Source of the DNA: Vreelandella sulfidaeris
GTDB lineage: Bacteria; Pseudomonadota; Gammaproteobacteria; Pseudomonadales; Halomonadaceae
Direction of reading: 5' to 3'
Assembly (NCBI GenBank): GCA_007182875.1
Contig: AP019514.1
Coordinates: 868,001-932,000, forward strand
DNA length: 64,000 nt
The position numbers were made by a program, and so were the translations under genes. The notes beneath the pieces are model-generated. The model saw nothing but the letters and a program-made list of their open reading frames with translations, was not told the origin of the DNA and searched no databases. Every line of letters begins with the position of its first letter. Positions within the stretch are counted from its first letter, which is position 1. Below, in pieces: positions 52,359 to 63,943 of the stretch.

Positions 52359-53680
52359 ATGAGCAGCTATTTATCTTTATTAATGTTTCCGGTATTGATG
52401 CTGTTTATCTTTCCGGTTTTCCGATCGCCTTTTCGATGATCCTGGTGGCAACAGGGTTTGGGATAATTCAATTTGGTGATGTGGCGGCTTACCAGCTGCT
52501 GACCAAAATTGAAGACACCGCGTCTAATTCTATCCTTGCCGCCGTACCGCTCTTTATATTCATGGGGGCAATGCTTGAACGCTCGGGTATAGCCGAGAGG
52601 CTGTTTGAAGCAATTCATATGTGGACGCGTCGCTTACCCGGTGGATTAGGGGTCGGCGCGATTATTATGGGTACGCTATTTGCTGCCTCCAGTGGCGTAG
52701 TGGGAGCTACCGAAGCGGTTATCGGCATGCTCGCGATCCCGGTAATGCTTAAGCATCATTACAATAACAGCCTGATTTCAGGAACGATTTGTGCCAGTGG
52801 ATCGCTGGGTACCGCTATTCCACCCTCTATTACGGTGGTGGTTCTAGGTCCTGTGGCTGGCGTCTCTGTCGGTTCTCTATTTAGCGGTTTGCTAATTCCT
52901 GGGTTTTTAATGGCGGCGATGTTTTTGATCTACATCATCGGCGTGGCGTATCTAAAGCCAGCAATGGCGCCGCGGGTAGAAGAGAGCGAGCCCGAGGTAA
53001 GCTTTCAAGAAAAATGCGCGTCACAATGATCGCCTTACTGCCGACAATGCTACTGATCTTTACCGTACTGGGCACCATTTTAATGGGCTTAGCTACACCA
53101 ACAGAAGCAGCCGCCTGTGGCGCGCTGGGTTCAGTATTATTGGCGCTGGCATACCGCAACTTAACGCGTGATGTGTTGTGGCACGCGGCGATCAAAACGA
53201 TGAATATTTCGGCAATGATCCTGCTGATCGTCATGGGCGGCAGTATGTTTGCAGGGTGTTCTTTGCCTCTGGCGGTATGGCAACGGTGCAATCAATGCTG
53301 ATGGATACCGGATTAAGCCCCTGGATGATTCTCGGTTTGATCTTGTTCATCGCTTTTGTCGCAGGCTTCGTACTTGACTTGATCTCTGTAGTACTGATCA
53401 TCATACCTGTGGCGATGCCAATTGTGCGTATGCTGGGGTTTGATGAAATATGGTTCTGTGTAGCCTTTCTGGTAGTGCTGCAAACGAGCTATTTAACGCC
53501 TCCGCTTGCCCCGGCAATTTTCTACTTAAGAGCCATCACGCCGCCAGAAATTACGCTTAAACATATGTATTGGGGGGTCGTGCCCTTTATCATTGCGCAG
53601 TTAGTGGTACTAGCACTCGTGCTGGCATTCCCCCTCTGGCACTGTGGCTGCCTGATGTGATGAGCGGCCCATCCTGGTAA
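52359..53680 (+). CDS. dctM: TRAP transporter large permease (DctM)
   Basis: Multi-helix symporter subunit, about 440 residues. Start at 52359 with GAGGAG eight bases upstream. MSSYLSLLMFPVLMLFIF, GGLGVGAIIMGTLFAASSGV, GATEAVIGMLAIPVMLKHHY, SGTICASGSLGTAIPPSI, ATPTEAAACGALGSVLLAL and LLTPPLAPAIFYLRA-like signatures. Breaks near 52415, 53015, 53260 and 53630; repaired end LPDVMSGPSW at 53680. Confidence 0.9.
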
Positions 53681-53712
53681 TAACGGATAATAAGTTAAGC
53701 GTGTTCTGTATT

Positions 53713-53734
53713 GATGCCGCCTACGGGCGGCATC
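53713..53734 (+). terminator. Terminator after the TRAP operon
   Basis: GATGCCGCC pairs with GGCGGCATC around TACG, followed by GTGCGTTTTG; the T run is weak. Confidence 0.65.
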
Positions 53735-53877
53735 GTGCGTTTTGATAAAGGGCCTGTATATTGTTAGCAAGCTAATTAGTTGTTAGACTAAAGTCTCTTA
53801 CGCATTCCCCTAACAATGCGCGCCCGATAAGAGGCGTTGGCCAGGCGGTTGCCTGGTGGCTAACAAGTGAGCTCTGC

Positions 53878-54939
53878 ATGACCCCCGACCAAACATTTGC
53901 CCGCTGGGTGAAAGTAGCAATTACTGCTTTTGTGCTGCTATTTATCTATTTCCTGATTGCCGATAGCTTTATGCCCATGACGCCAGAGGCGAGGGTAATG
54001 CACCCGGTAACACGGATTGCACCTGAGCTTAGCGGTCCGGTAAGTGACGTATTGGTGAATGATCATCAGCACGTTGCCAAAGGCGATGTGCTATTTCAGA
54101 TAGACCCGACGCCGTTTCGATTAGCGGTGGAGCAGGCGCAGCTTAATCGCGAGCAGGCCGAGCAAGAGAATGCTCGCTTGGAAGCGGAATTAACCTCTGC
54201 ACAAGCAGAATTGGCCTCCGCTGAAGCGACGGCCGCCGAGCGGCGGGGCGAGCTTGAACGTGCGGAAGCATTGATGGCAAGGCAGAGCGTATCGCGCCAA
54301 CAGTACGAACAGCAGGTCGCCGCTGAGCGCACTGCGCAGGCCAGTGTGGCGGCGGCTAAAGCCAAAATCGTTAGTTTAGAAGTACAGCTGGGCGATTCAG
54401 GCGAGAGCAACCTGCGTTTGCGCCAAGCGAATAACGCACTCGCCCAGGCCCAGCTGGCACTTGCTCATACCCAGGTGCGCGCCGCCCAGGCGGGAAACGT
54501 GACAAACCTGCAGTTGGACATAGGCGACTACGTGCAAGCAGGCCAGCCCGCCGTTGCGGTGGTGGCGGATGAAGTCGATATCATCGCCGACTTTCGCGAG
54601 AAGAGCCTGCGTCATGTAACGCCGGGCGATGCAGCCCAGGTGGTGTTTGATGCATGGCCGGGCCAAGTATTCGATGCAACAGTGCTTGCCATGGATGCTG
54701 GCGTGCGCGAAGGGCAACTGGCTGCAGATGGCCAACTGGCGGATATTCCCACCACCGACCGTTGGGTGCGCGATGCCCAGCGTATGCGCGTGCATATAGC
54801 GCTAACAGAACCATTAGCCAACTCCCTCGCCAGTGGTGCTCGGGCAACGGTGCAGCTCCAGCCTGGCGATGCTGCCTTGGCTAAACCTTTTGTGTGGCTG
54901 CAGGCGCACCTGATCAGCTGGCTGCACTATGTATATTAA
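53878..54939 (+). CDS. HlyD-family membrane fusion protein (EmrA/AaeA-like)
   Basis: Intact 353-residue periplasmic adaptor. One N-terminal helix (AITAFVLLFIYFLIADSFMP), barrel-sandwich lipoyl halves (SGPVSDVLVNDHQHVAKGDVL in parts), long coiled-coil hairpin (QLNREQAEQENARLEAELTS onwards), and the RAAQAGNVTNLQLDIGDYVQAGQ C-terminal half. It is followed directly by a DUF2955 membrane protein, so the pair forms an efflux unit. Substrates probably aromatic acids or drugs, by family analogy only. Confidence 0.88.
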   Translation: MTPDQTFARWVKVAITAFVLLFIYFLIADSFMPMTPEARVMHPVTRIAPELSGPVSDVLVNDHQHVAKGDVLFQIDPTPFRLAVEQAQLNREQAEQENARLEAELTSAQAELASAEATAAERRGELERAEALMARQSVSRQQYEQQVAAERTAQASVAAAKAKIVSLEVQLGDSGESNLRLRQANNALAQAQLALAHTQVRAAQAGNVTNLQLDIGDYVQAGQPAVAVVADEVDIIADFREKSLRHVTPGDAAQVVFDAWPGQVFDATVLAMDAGVREGQLAADGQLADIPTTDRWVRDAQRMRVHIALTEPLANSLASGARATVQLQPGDAALAKPFVWLQAHLISWLHYVY

Positions 54940-56018
54940 AAACAGGTTTACTAAAATCGTGTTTGCTAAAAGCGGGCTTATTAAGCCGCTGCTAGGTGGT
55001 GGGGTAAGCGCAGTGCATCTGGCGCTCATGGTGCATCTCGCCCGGCATTAACCCAAAATGGTTTGCGTCAATGTTTACGCGTGGCGGGCGGCGGCAGCTT
55101 AGGGTTTATCGTCAGTCAACTGATGGGCTGGAACTACGGGGTGTTTTTTACCGTTTTTCCCATGTTTTTACTGGGCATGGTGCCGATCCTAAATGGCAAC
55201 ATCATTCGCCAGTTTTTAGCCAACGTCTCGCTCAACGTGCTTGAGGTTAGCCTGGTGGTGGGGCTGCTTAAGCATATGCCGGTGGTGATGACGCTGGTCG
55301 TGCTGGCCATTTTCCTGTTTCGCTTTAATCTGATGGCGAAAGGGGCGCTTTTTTGTTTGGCGCCAACGGCGTGCTGACATTAAGTATTTTGCTCCACTTC
55401 GCCAGCTACCCCAACGTCGACTTGAGCGATCTATTGGCCTGCAACCTGGTGGCCAGCGGGTTGGCCGTGTTTATTGCCATGCTGATGCATAGCCTTTTCC
55501 CGATGTTGAAGCGCGTAAGCCGCCTCCGCGGGCTGCCAAGCCACCCTCACAAATCCGCCATGAAACTCTAATCGGTGGTGTAACCGCTACGCTCTCTTTG
55601 TGGTGTTTCAGGTGTTCGATTTACAGGGGTCGCTTTCCGCTCAGATGGCGACCATTCTGGTTTTATTTACCTTGGGGTATGCCGGGGCACGCGTATCAGC
55701 AGCCAAGCGAGCCGTAGGAACGTTGTTAGGGTGTAATTTAGCGCTACTGATGCAACTGCTGCTCTATACCCAAAGCCACCACTTCCTACTCGTGGTACTG
55801 CTCTACTGGCTGGGATTAATGCTCTTTAGCCGGGAGCATATCCATGAAGGCGGTGGATCGGGGTCGGTTTTGGTGGGTTAACCACCTTGGGGATTCTATT
55901 TGGTCAATCGCTCGGGCCGCAGCAAGACCTGGTTTACAGCGCGCTCTACCGGTTTTCCTCAATGAGTGTGGCCCTGACGCTCACATTATTGGTCATGGCT
56001 TGCCTGCATTTTTATTAA
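54928..56018 (+). CDS. DUF2955/FUSC-type inner-membrane protein
   Basis: Multi-pass membrane protein of about 360 residues paired with the HlyD gene. GGGSLGFIVSQLMGWNYGVFF, MFLLGMVPILNGNIIRQFLA and NVSLNVLEVSLVVGLLKHMP are diagnostic. A second half contains MATILVLFTLGYAGARVSAAKRAVG in parts, HHFLLVVLLYWLGLMLFSR and LYRFSSMSVALTLTLLVMAC. Five or more frame breaks (55040, 55355, 55500, 55600, 55865). The start is uncertain because of the first break; an ATG overlapping the hlyD stop is one choice. A stop at 56018 ends the frame; a shifted one at 56047 is also possible. Confidence 0.75.
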
Positions 56019-56182
56019 ACCGCTGGGCGCCAACACGCTTAATATAAATAAACCTGCCATTAAAAAAATTTGAGCAACTTTTTAATAAAGGCTAATCTGA
56101 GGGTGTGTCCACGTGTGATTGCAGTGCCACAGGCACCTTCACACACGGCATTTTCCCTACTAACGGATTAGAGGTGTTTGTT

Positions 56183-56366
56183 ATGGCAACGGGTACAGAA
56201 GATAAAGCAAAAGGCGCAGGCAACAAAGCAGCCGGTAAAGCCAAAGAAGCGGCTGGCAAAGCGACAGACAATCACAAAACTGAAGCTAAAGGTAAAGCCC
56301 AGCAGGCGAAAGGCGAAGTTCAAAAGGCAAAGGCGATGCCAAGGACAGCCAAAAGAAAAAGCGTTA
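56183..56366 (+). CDS. CsbD-like/histone H1-like stress protein
   Basis: Small Lys/Ala-rich protein of about 60 residues: MATGTEDKAKGAGNKAAGKA and then KGKAQQAKGEVQKAKG. Repeated A-K-G units suit the CsbD stress family. One base missing near 56333 shifts the end; restored, it finishes DAKDSQKKKR and stops at 56366. Followed by a UUCG-loop terminator. Confidence 0.78.
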
Positions 56367-56386
56367 ATGCTCAACAAAATATAGAT

Positions 56387-56412
56387 ACCAACAGGGGCTT
56401 CGGCCCCTGTTG
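56387..56412 (+). terminator. Terminator with UUCG loop
   Basis: CCAACAGGGGC pairs with GCCCCTGTTGG around TTCG, followed by a short T-rich tail. Confidence 0.85.
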
Positions 56413-56503
56413 GCGTTTAATGGCCTTAAACTGCTGTCTACCCAAGCGTGTATTACACATCCCTACTTCAGGTAGGGGTCATTATTGATAGCGCAGCCTG
56501 ATA

Positions 56504-58209
56504 TCACTTCAAGTCCAGCGAGAAATTCATCTCAACGCCGGCATCGTCCACTCTGACCCCATACTCCATGTTCTCGTAGATCTCAGCATACTGCTTGAAC
56601 AACTCAATATCGGACGCTGATACTTCATCGGATGGCACCTGCTCCATGACATCGGCCAGCGAATGATAAAACTCGCCTGTCATGTGGCCATGAAGCAGCA
56701 GGTCACGCTCTGAGGCAGGCGCTTGCAGTTCGTCCTGCAATGCGTCTGAATCGCTGAGGCCCGCGCCCAATACAATGGCTGTATCCGACATGGCGGCATA
56801 GAGCGTTGGCATGTCTGGTGGTAGCAACATGCTTTTGATTTTCTTGGTTTCTCCGCCGGGTTCAAGCCCAAGCGCCCCTAGCTCAGGTGCGAAGGCGCTT
56901 ACGGTAGACAGCAGCCCCAGCGGGTTTTGTGAGGCGATCGTCAGGATGCCAGTACCGGTGGGTTCACCATCGGTCATTGTCAGGCTGTCGATACGGGCTC
57001 TCAAACCGGATAGCGCTGACCCGATCATCATCGTAGCAGGGTTGTTCATCGCCACGTTGATCTCGGTCCAGGCATTATTTAGATCCTGTAGCTCATCACA
57101 GCTGAAGGGATTTTGACGCACTTCCCGAGCATACTTTTGAACGGTCTGAAGCAGTACCGGTAAATTCAGGCCCATTCCCAAGCTGGCCATGCCCTCTGTG
57201 CTACCCAGGCCCGGCACCTGAGTGGTCAGAGCTCGCAGGTCGCTGACAATACCTTCATCGGTTTCCAGGATTAGGTTCATCTCCAGGCCGTCAAGGTTGT
57301 ACTCACGCATGCCCATTACAAGGCCGGGGAAGCGGCTGGTGATGCGGTCAATATCGGCCTGACAGGCGGATAGATCCAGCTGCTCTGCCTCAACGGCGTC
57401 CATCAGTGCCTGAGTGCCTGGATGAGTGGGTGTACTCAGTTCACTAAGCAGGCGTGAAGCGTTAATTTGCCCGGCCCCGTAAGGTAAAGCCATGACGCTG
57501 TTCAAGCTCCGCCAGTGCGCTGGTATCACCGATGTTGCTGTCAGGCGGGGTGCTACCCAAAACCTGCGCTAGCAGCTCGTCGCTGGCATCCTGTGGCACG
57601 AGAGACAACAGCAGTTGCTGATCAATAATGGCTAGGATCGCATTGACCGGCCCCTCAGGCGTCAGCACCCAGTAGTCGGTGCCGTTAGTGGTGGCCGTGC
57701 TCGGGTTGAGGTCTGCCTTGGTCAGGATGCGCTGAAGCGTTTCGCGAAAGGCATCTTCATCGTAGCTCAAAGCGCAAAACAGGCAGGATGCCCAACCCAT
57801 ACAAGGCGGCCTGGGGTCCCATCTTAAGGCCCAGCGCATGGGCATCATCCAATGTTTCAACGCTGTCTAGCTCTTCACCCATAGCGATTAACAACGTCAC
57901 CAGTGAGTGCTGCACGTCATCGCCTATCTCGGGCAGTGTGCGGCGCAACTCATCCAGATTGGATTCGAGGCTGCCCTGGGGCTGCATGCGCCGATAAAAA
58001 TCAAACGCCTCTTGTTCAGGCATTGATTCACGCGTGGCCATAAAGTAGGGGGAGTCTGCCGGGATATATTGCAGCATCGGCGCTACGTTATTTTTCGGCG
58101 TTTCCTGTTGCGTTGCTGCTGCCGTGGGTTCTTTATCATCACTGCAGCCGGTTAGCATGCCAGCGCTAAGCAGGGCAACGGATACCGCCAAGGAAAGTTT
58201 GGTTTTCAT
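56504..58209 (-). CDS. Lipoprotein of unknown function, about 568 residues
   Basis: Signal and lipobox: SVALLSAGMLTGCSDDKE at residues 8-25, so a periplasmic lipoprotein. I do not recognise a known domain; the sequence has repeated acidic helical segments, for example LEQRHGFTLPYGAGQINASR and ILETDEGIVSDLRALTTQVP. Its middle looks like a serine/threonine-poor alpha-rich fold. Breaks near 57785 and 57480. It is a single gene between terminator-bounded neighbours. Possibly a halophile-specific surface protein. Confidence 0.6.
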
Positions 58210-58430
58210 ATGGAATCAGTTCTTTGAAGGTGTAGGCTTTAAGTAAGCCATTTTGAGCAGATCGCTCCCCTAATGCTAACTATACATAATTTATGGAAAA
58301 TGACCTGCTACTTAAATGAGAATTTTTTTTATTTCATATCGCTGATTGGGTAAACCTCTACCGGTATTGAGCCGGGTACTGCAACGATTGCGGAAGCTAA
58401 ACTGCCAGATCTGTCAGCATTATCATCAAA

Positions 58431-58465
58431 AGGGCCCTTGCGTTTACCTAATACGCAAGGGCCCT
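58431..58465 (-). terminator. Terminator of the tenA-thiC operon
   Basis: AGGGCCCTTGCGT pairs perfectly with ACGCAAGGGCCCT around a 9-base loop; on the minus strand TTTTG follows. Confidence 0.9.
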
Positions 58466-58499
58466 ATTCAGTAGTTAAATCGCTCAGTGGCTTCCAGTT

Positions 58500-60425
<1,926 letters not shown>

Positions 60426-60453
60426 GGCTGTTCATCCTTGGTTGTTGTTGGGG

Positions 60454-61136
60454 TTAGCGAGAAAGCTCAGCATCAGTAAGGCTTAGGCCCATCTGCCAGA
60501 AGTCGATTTCCAGGCGGGTGGCATCGCGGAAGATGTTGGCAAGCTCTTTAAAACGGGCAGGGGTGACATCGGTCAAACGGGCGTTGAGCCATTCAAGCTC
60601 CGCCTGCATGGCGGCCTGGAATTGCTCGCTTTCGTACATCGCTATCCAGGCATCAAACGGGTTCTGTTCGCCGCGCAGGGTAGAAGGCTGGTCGTTCAGC
60701 CAGTTGGCGATTTCGCCGTAGCCGACAAGGCAGGGGGCAAGCGCCACGTGCAAATCGAGCAGGTCGCCGCGGCTGCCGGTATCCAATACGTAGCGGGTGT
60801 AGGCCATGGTCGCGCGGGCTTCGGGGAGTTCGGCCAGCTCCTGCTCGGAAATCCCCCACTCTTGGCAAAAGCCCACGTGCAGGCCCAACTCCACATCCAC
60901 AATGGCTTTTAAACCTTCATGGGCTTGGCGTAAATCTGCCAGGGTGGGCTTTTATAGGCCGCCAGCGCATAGGCGCGGGCGAAGTGAATCAAAAACAGGT
61001 AATCCTGCTTTAAGTAATGACGAAACGACGCCTCAGGCAGCGTGGCGTTGCCCAACTGGCACACAAAATCGTGCTCAATATAGGCGCGCCAGTCGTCCTG
61101 GCAAGCGGTGGTGAGATCAGTAAAGCGATAGCCCAT
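60454..61136 (-). CDS. tenA: Thiaminase II / aminopyrimidine aminohydrolase
   Basis: Helical-bundle salvage enzyme that hydrolyses thiamine breakdown pyrimidines; about 227 residues. Features: ATLPEASFRHYLKQDYLFLI in parts, SEQELAELPEARATMAYTRYVLD and the catalytic-Cys region VALAPCLVGYGEIANWL, with a C-terminal ARLTDVTPARFKELANIF. One break near 60950. First gene of the riboswitch-controlled operon with thiC. Confidence 0.93.
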
Positions 61137-61276
61137 GATGCCTCCGGTGGTAATGATCCGGAGGTAAGGCGAGAAAGATCGAGGAAATGGCGCGGAAGGT
61201 GGCGTGCGATCGTAAGAGAGCTAGCCAAGGCCATCGCTTGATCCCTACGCCGGTACCCGCGCCGCAATTCATAAAG

Positions 61277-61371
61277 CAGCGCATTAGCCGGATCAGGTTC
61301 AGCGGGACCAGCGCTCGGTAGCCAAAAGCTCACCCTGCGCCATCTCAGCCGGATTTCACCGGCACCCCGTC
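61277..61371 (-). promoter_or_regulatory. TPP riboswitch (thi box)
   Basis: On the minus strand the conserved elements appear in order: GGGGTGCC near 61370-61361, CTGAGAT near 61347-61341 and GAACCTGATCCGGCTAATGC at 61301-61282, the thi-box signature. It lies about 140 bases upstream of tenA, so thiamine pyrophosphate should repress tenA-thiC. Confidence 0.95.
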
Positions 61372-61605
61372 AAGCTGTTCGTTGATGGAGTGTAGGAGGC
61401 GGTTATGGGAGATGCAAGGGGCTGTTGAGCCTTATGGTTGCGGCGTTGCATCTTGATATTGTGGTGTACGCTAAGAATCGACGTATTTTCCTATCGCTAG
61501 AGGGCATAACTTTAAGGGGCAACGACAGTCATGTATTTGGTACTTTTTATTTCCGGCATCGTGTAAAAATACTTTTAACCAAGAGTGAGGGAGATAGTAG
61601 CCGTA

Positions 61606-62116
61606 ATGCAAATAGCACAAGCCACATCTGAAAATGCGCGTGCAGTCGCTGAGATTCATGTGGCAGCTTGGCGTGCTGCATATAGATCCATTGTTCCAGA
61701 CGATTATCTAGCATCGCTATCAATAGAACGTCGCGAAGCTAAGTGGAGCGAATGCATTGCGGCGGGTGATCCTACGTTACTGGTTGCTAAGAAGGCTGGT
61801 GTTGTCCAAGGCTGGCTTAGCTTTGGAAAATGTCGAGATATCGGTTCGCACAAGAGTGAAGCGGAAGTCTGGGCTATTTATGTATCCCCAACAGCTTGGT
61901 CAACAGGAGTGGGTCACTTGTTCTGGCTGCGGGCAAAAGAGCTTATGCTTGAGAAAGGTTTCAAGTCGTGCAGTTTGTGGGTTTTCCTCAGAATGAACGG
62001 GCAATTAAGTTCTATCGCTCAATCGGGTTTGCCCATGACGGGGCAGCCGCCAAGAACTTCGAACTCGGTGGTGTGCTGCTTCAGGAAGTGCGATTTGTCT
62101 CTCAATTTAGCTGTTA
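61606..62116 (+). CDS. GNAT family N-acetyltransferase
   Basis: About 170 residues. Acetyl-CoA motif region EVWAIYVSPTAWSTGVGHLF, with the family ending NERAIKFYRSIGFAHDG seen after repairing one break near 61985. Opens MQIAQATSENARAVAEIHVA. Location beside an integron-integrase fragment makes cassette capture plausible, but no clear attC was found. Substrate unknown; not recognisable as an antibiotic-modifying class. Confidence 0.78.
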
Positions 62117-62162
62117 ATCATTTTTTAAAGATAACAGCAGAAGGCATTTAGCCCGGCTAAAA

Positions 62163-62423
62163 TTACCAACCCTCACCCAGCGGTTGATCTAAAACGTGTC
62201 GATAGAGATAAACGATGGCATTGGGTGCCTGGTCTTGTGTTGCCGCAGCAACGCGCCTTTCTATCGTGAGATATTCCAAAAGTTGCCGCACTTCATTGTC
62301 TGCCATAGTGGCAGGAGGCAGCATTCTCTTGAAACGAATGAAAAATCGAATCCAGTAACAATAGGTTTTCTCAGTACGAAGGCTATAGCGTATTACACTT
62401 AGAGTAGCTTTTTCCCGCTCCAT
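62163..62423 (-). pseudogene. Integron-integrase-like (tyrosine recombinase) N-terminal fragment
   Basis: About 86 residues with the SAM-like core-binding domain of IntI-type integrases: IRYSLRTEKTYCYWIRFFIR, EVRQLLEYLTIERRVAA and NAIVYLYRHVLDQPLGE. The catalytic domain (Arg...His-x-x-Arg...Tyr) is absent, so it is a remnant. It ends abruptly at GW, and the rest is not found downstream. Confidence 0.8.
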
Positions 62424-62568
62424 TGGTTGCCCCCGCCTGAATACATTAATTGTATTTATATACAGCATTCTTAAGAATGGCAAGTCGCGCAAGCATGCGA
62501 ATTTTGGATATGTAACCAAAATTGGCTTTGCTCTTAAGGGAGTCAATGGGGTAGATTTGATCAGGGTG

Positions 62569-62618
62569 GCTGCATAACCTCAATGAACGCGCCGGCGCGT
62601 TCATTGAGGTTATGCAGC
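62569..62618. repeat. 50-bp perfect palindrome
   Basis: The 25 bases starting GCTGCATAACCTCAATGAAC are followed immediately by their exact reverse complement, with no loop. Symmetry breaks at 62568/62619. It lies between the integrase fragment and the small conserved gene at 62659. Confidence 0.97.
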
Positions 62619-62658
62619 GGGTATATAATCACTGTTATATTTTACGGAGACTCCACAC

Positions 62659-62800
62659 ATGGCTGTAAACCAAGTAGAGCGAGCGTTCCGGGCATGGCCA
62701 GTATTAACTGGTGTCGCGAAACAACGTGGAACAATCACTTACGGCGAATTAGGTGCTGCGATTGGGGTTCACCATCGAGCAATCCGCTACGTGCTTGCGA
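62659..62800 (+). pseudogene. Conserved small protein, N-terminal part, interrupted by IS3-type element
   Basis: Reads MAVNQVERAFRAWPVLTGVA, then KQRGTITYGELGAAIGVHHRAIRYVL. I recall this fragment as part of conserved small proteins that resemble the DNA-binding half of alkyltransferase-like folds; family assignment is tentative. After RYVLA the reading enters the left end of the IS element, so the gene is truncated at about 47 residues. Confidence 0.6.
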
Positions 62801-62814
62801 CGTCCCCCCCTTTC

Positions 62815-63680
62815 TCAGTAGCAGCCGGGTTTAGAGCCAGAAGTAACTTTATCGTGTTTTAACACCAGTTGCTCGGCGTAGGCTGAAGGTGTCAGTCCGC
62901 CAAGACTCTTCTTCGGTCTCTCTTCGTTGTACTCCCGCCGCCATGCTTCGATAACAACCTTGGCGTGATGAAGGCTGGTGAACCAATGCTCATTCAGACA
63001 TTCATCGCGAAAGCGCCCATTGAACGATTCTACGTAGGCGTTTTGATTGGGTTTTCCAGGTTCAATTAAAAACAGGGCAACGCCCCGTAGATGAGCCCAT
63101 GACAGCATGGCGCGCCCGCAGAATTCCCTTTCCATTATCCGTACCGAATGGCGCTAGGTAAGCCACGTTGTAAAGCCAGATGATCCAGAATACGTGTTAA
63201 AAACAGTCCACCAATGGCACGTTCAGGCACGATAGCGACGGCTTCATGGGTAGCGTCATCGACAACGGTGAGGTTCTTTAACACTCGCCCGTCTGCCGTG
63301 CGGTCAAACACAAAATCCATTGACCAGACCTGATTGGCGGCACCAGGGCGGCCAAGGGGCTTTCGCTCAGACGTGGGAACCTTCTTGCGCTTGCGACGCT
63401 TCACCTGCAAGCGAGCTTCGGCATATAGACGCTCAACACGCTTGTGATTGACCGGCTCTCCGGCCTGACGTAGCTTCAGATAGATCATGCCCGCCCCATA
63501 GCGACGGTGCCGATGCGCAAGCGCCAGGATGCGTTCGCGTAAGCCCTGGTTGCGGTCCGGCATTCGCTGATAGCGTAACGCGCTGGCACTCATCCGGATG
63601 ACACGCAGTGCTCGGCGCTCGCTCAGGCCACGTGACACCATAAAGCGCACCACGTCTCGGCGTGCAGGGGCACTCACCAC
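62815..63680 (-). CDS. IS3-family transposase OrfB (DDE integrase core)
   Basis: About 288 residues. HTH-like region [20 protein letters not shown], then [20 protein letters not shown] (catalytic first Asp in WSMDFVF), [20 protein letters not shown] and the C-terminal core [21 protein letters not shown] (catalytic Glu in NAYVESFNG). A break near 63135 (IRTDNGKEFCGRA, carrying the second Asp) splits it. It is probably expressed as an OrfAB fusion by frameshifting at the orfA end. Confidence 0.88.
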
Positions 63681-63943
63681 TTTTTTCTCAGTGCCTCGCG
63701 AGTGACCTCCATCTCCAGTAGCGACTCAGCGAGCAGCTTTTTCAAGCGTCCATTTTCGGCTTCGAGTTCTTTGAGTCGCTTGGCATCGGGAACACTCATG
63801 CCGCCAAACTTGCTGCGCCAAAGGTAATAGCTGGCTTCCGAAAAACCGTGCCGACGGCATAGGTCCTTGATGGGCAGTCCCGCTTCTGCTTCGCCCAGAA
63901 AACCAATGATCTGTTCTTCGCTGAACCGCTTCTTCATGTCCAA
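63674..63943 (-). CDS. IS3-family transposase OrfA
   Basis: Intact, 89 residues: RFSEEQIIGFLGEAEAGLPI with a helix-turn-helix (DLCRRHGFSEASYYLWRSKF) and a leucine-zipper-like helix (LKELEAENGRLKKLLAES). It ends REALRKKW with a run A AAA AAG (63680-63686) that allows a -1 shift into OrfB. Confidence 0.9.
   Translation of the reverse strand: MDMKKRFSEEQIIGFLGEAEAGLPIKDLCRRHGFSEASYYLWRSKFGGMSVPDAKRLKELEAENGRLKKLLAESLLEMEVTREALRKKW

Noticed and set aside
56168-56377. Phe/Cys-rich open frame on the minus strand opposite the CsbD-like gene.
   Set aside because: Produced by antisense reading of Lys/Ala codons; no start signals and no recognisable protein.
62569-62618. attC recombination site at the palindrome.
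   Set aside because: An attC needs paired RYYYAAC/GTTRRRY core boxes with unpaired bases; GCATAAC/GTTATGC fits only loosely and the palindrome has no extrahelical bases.
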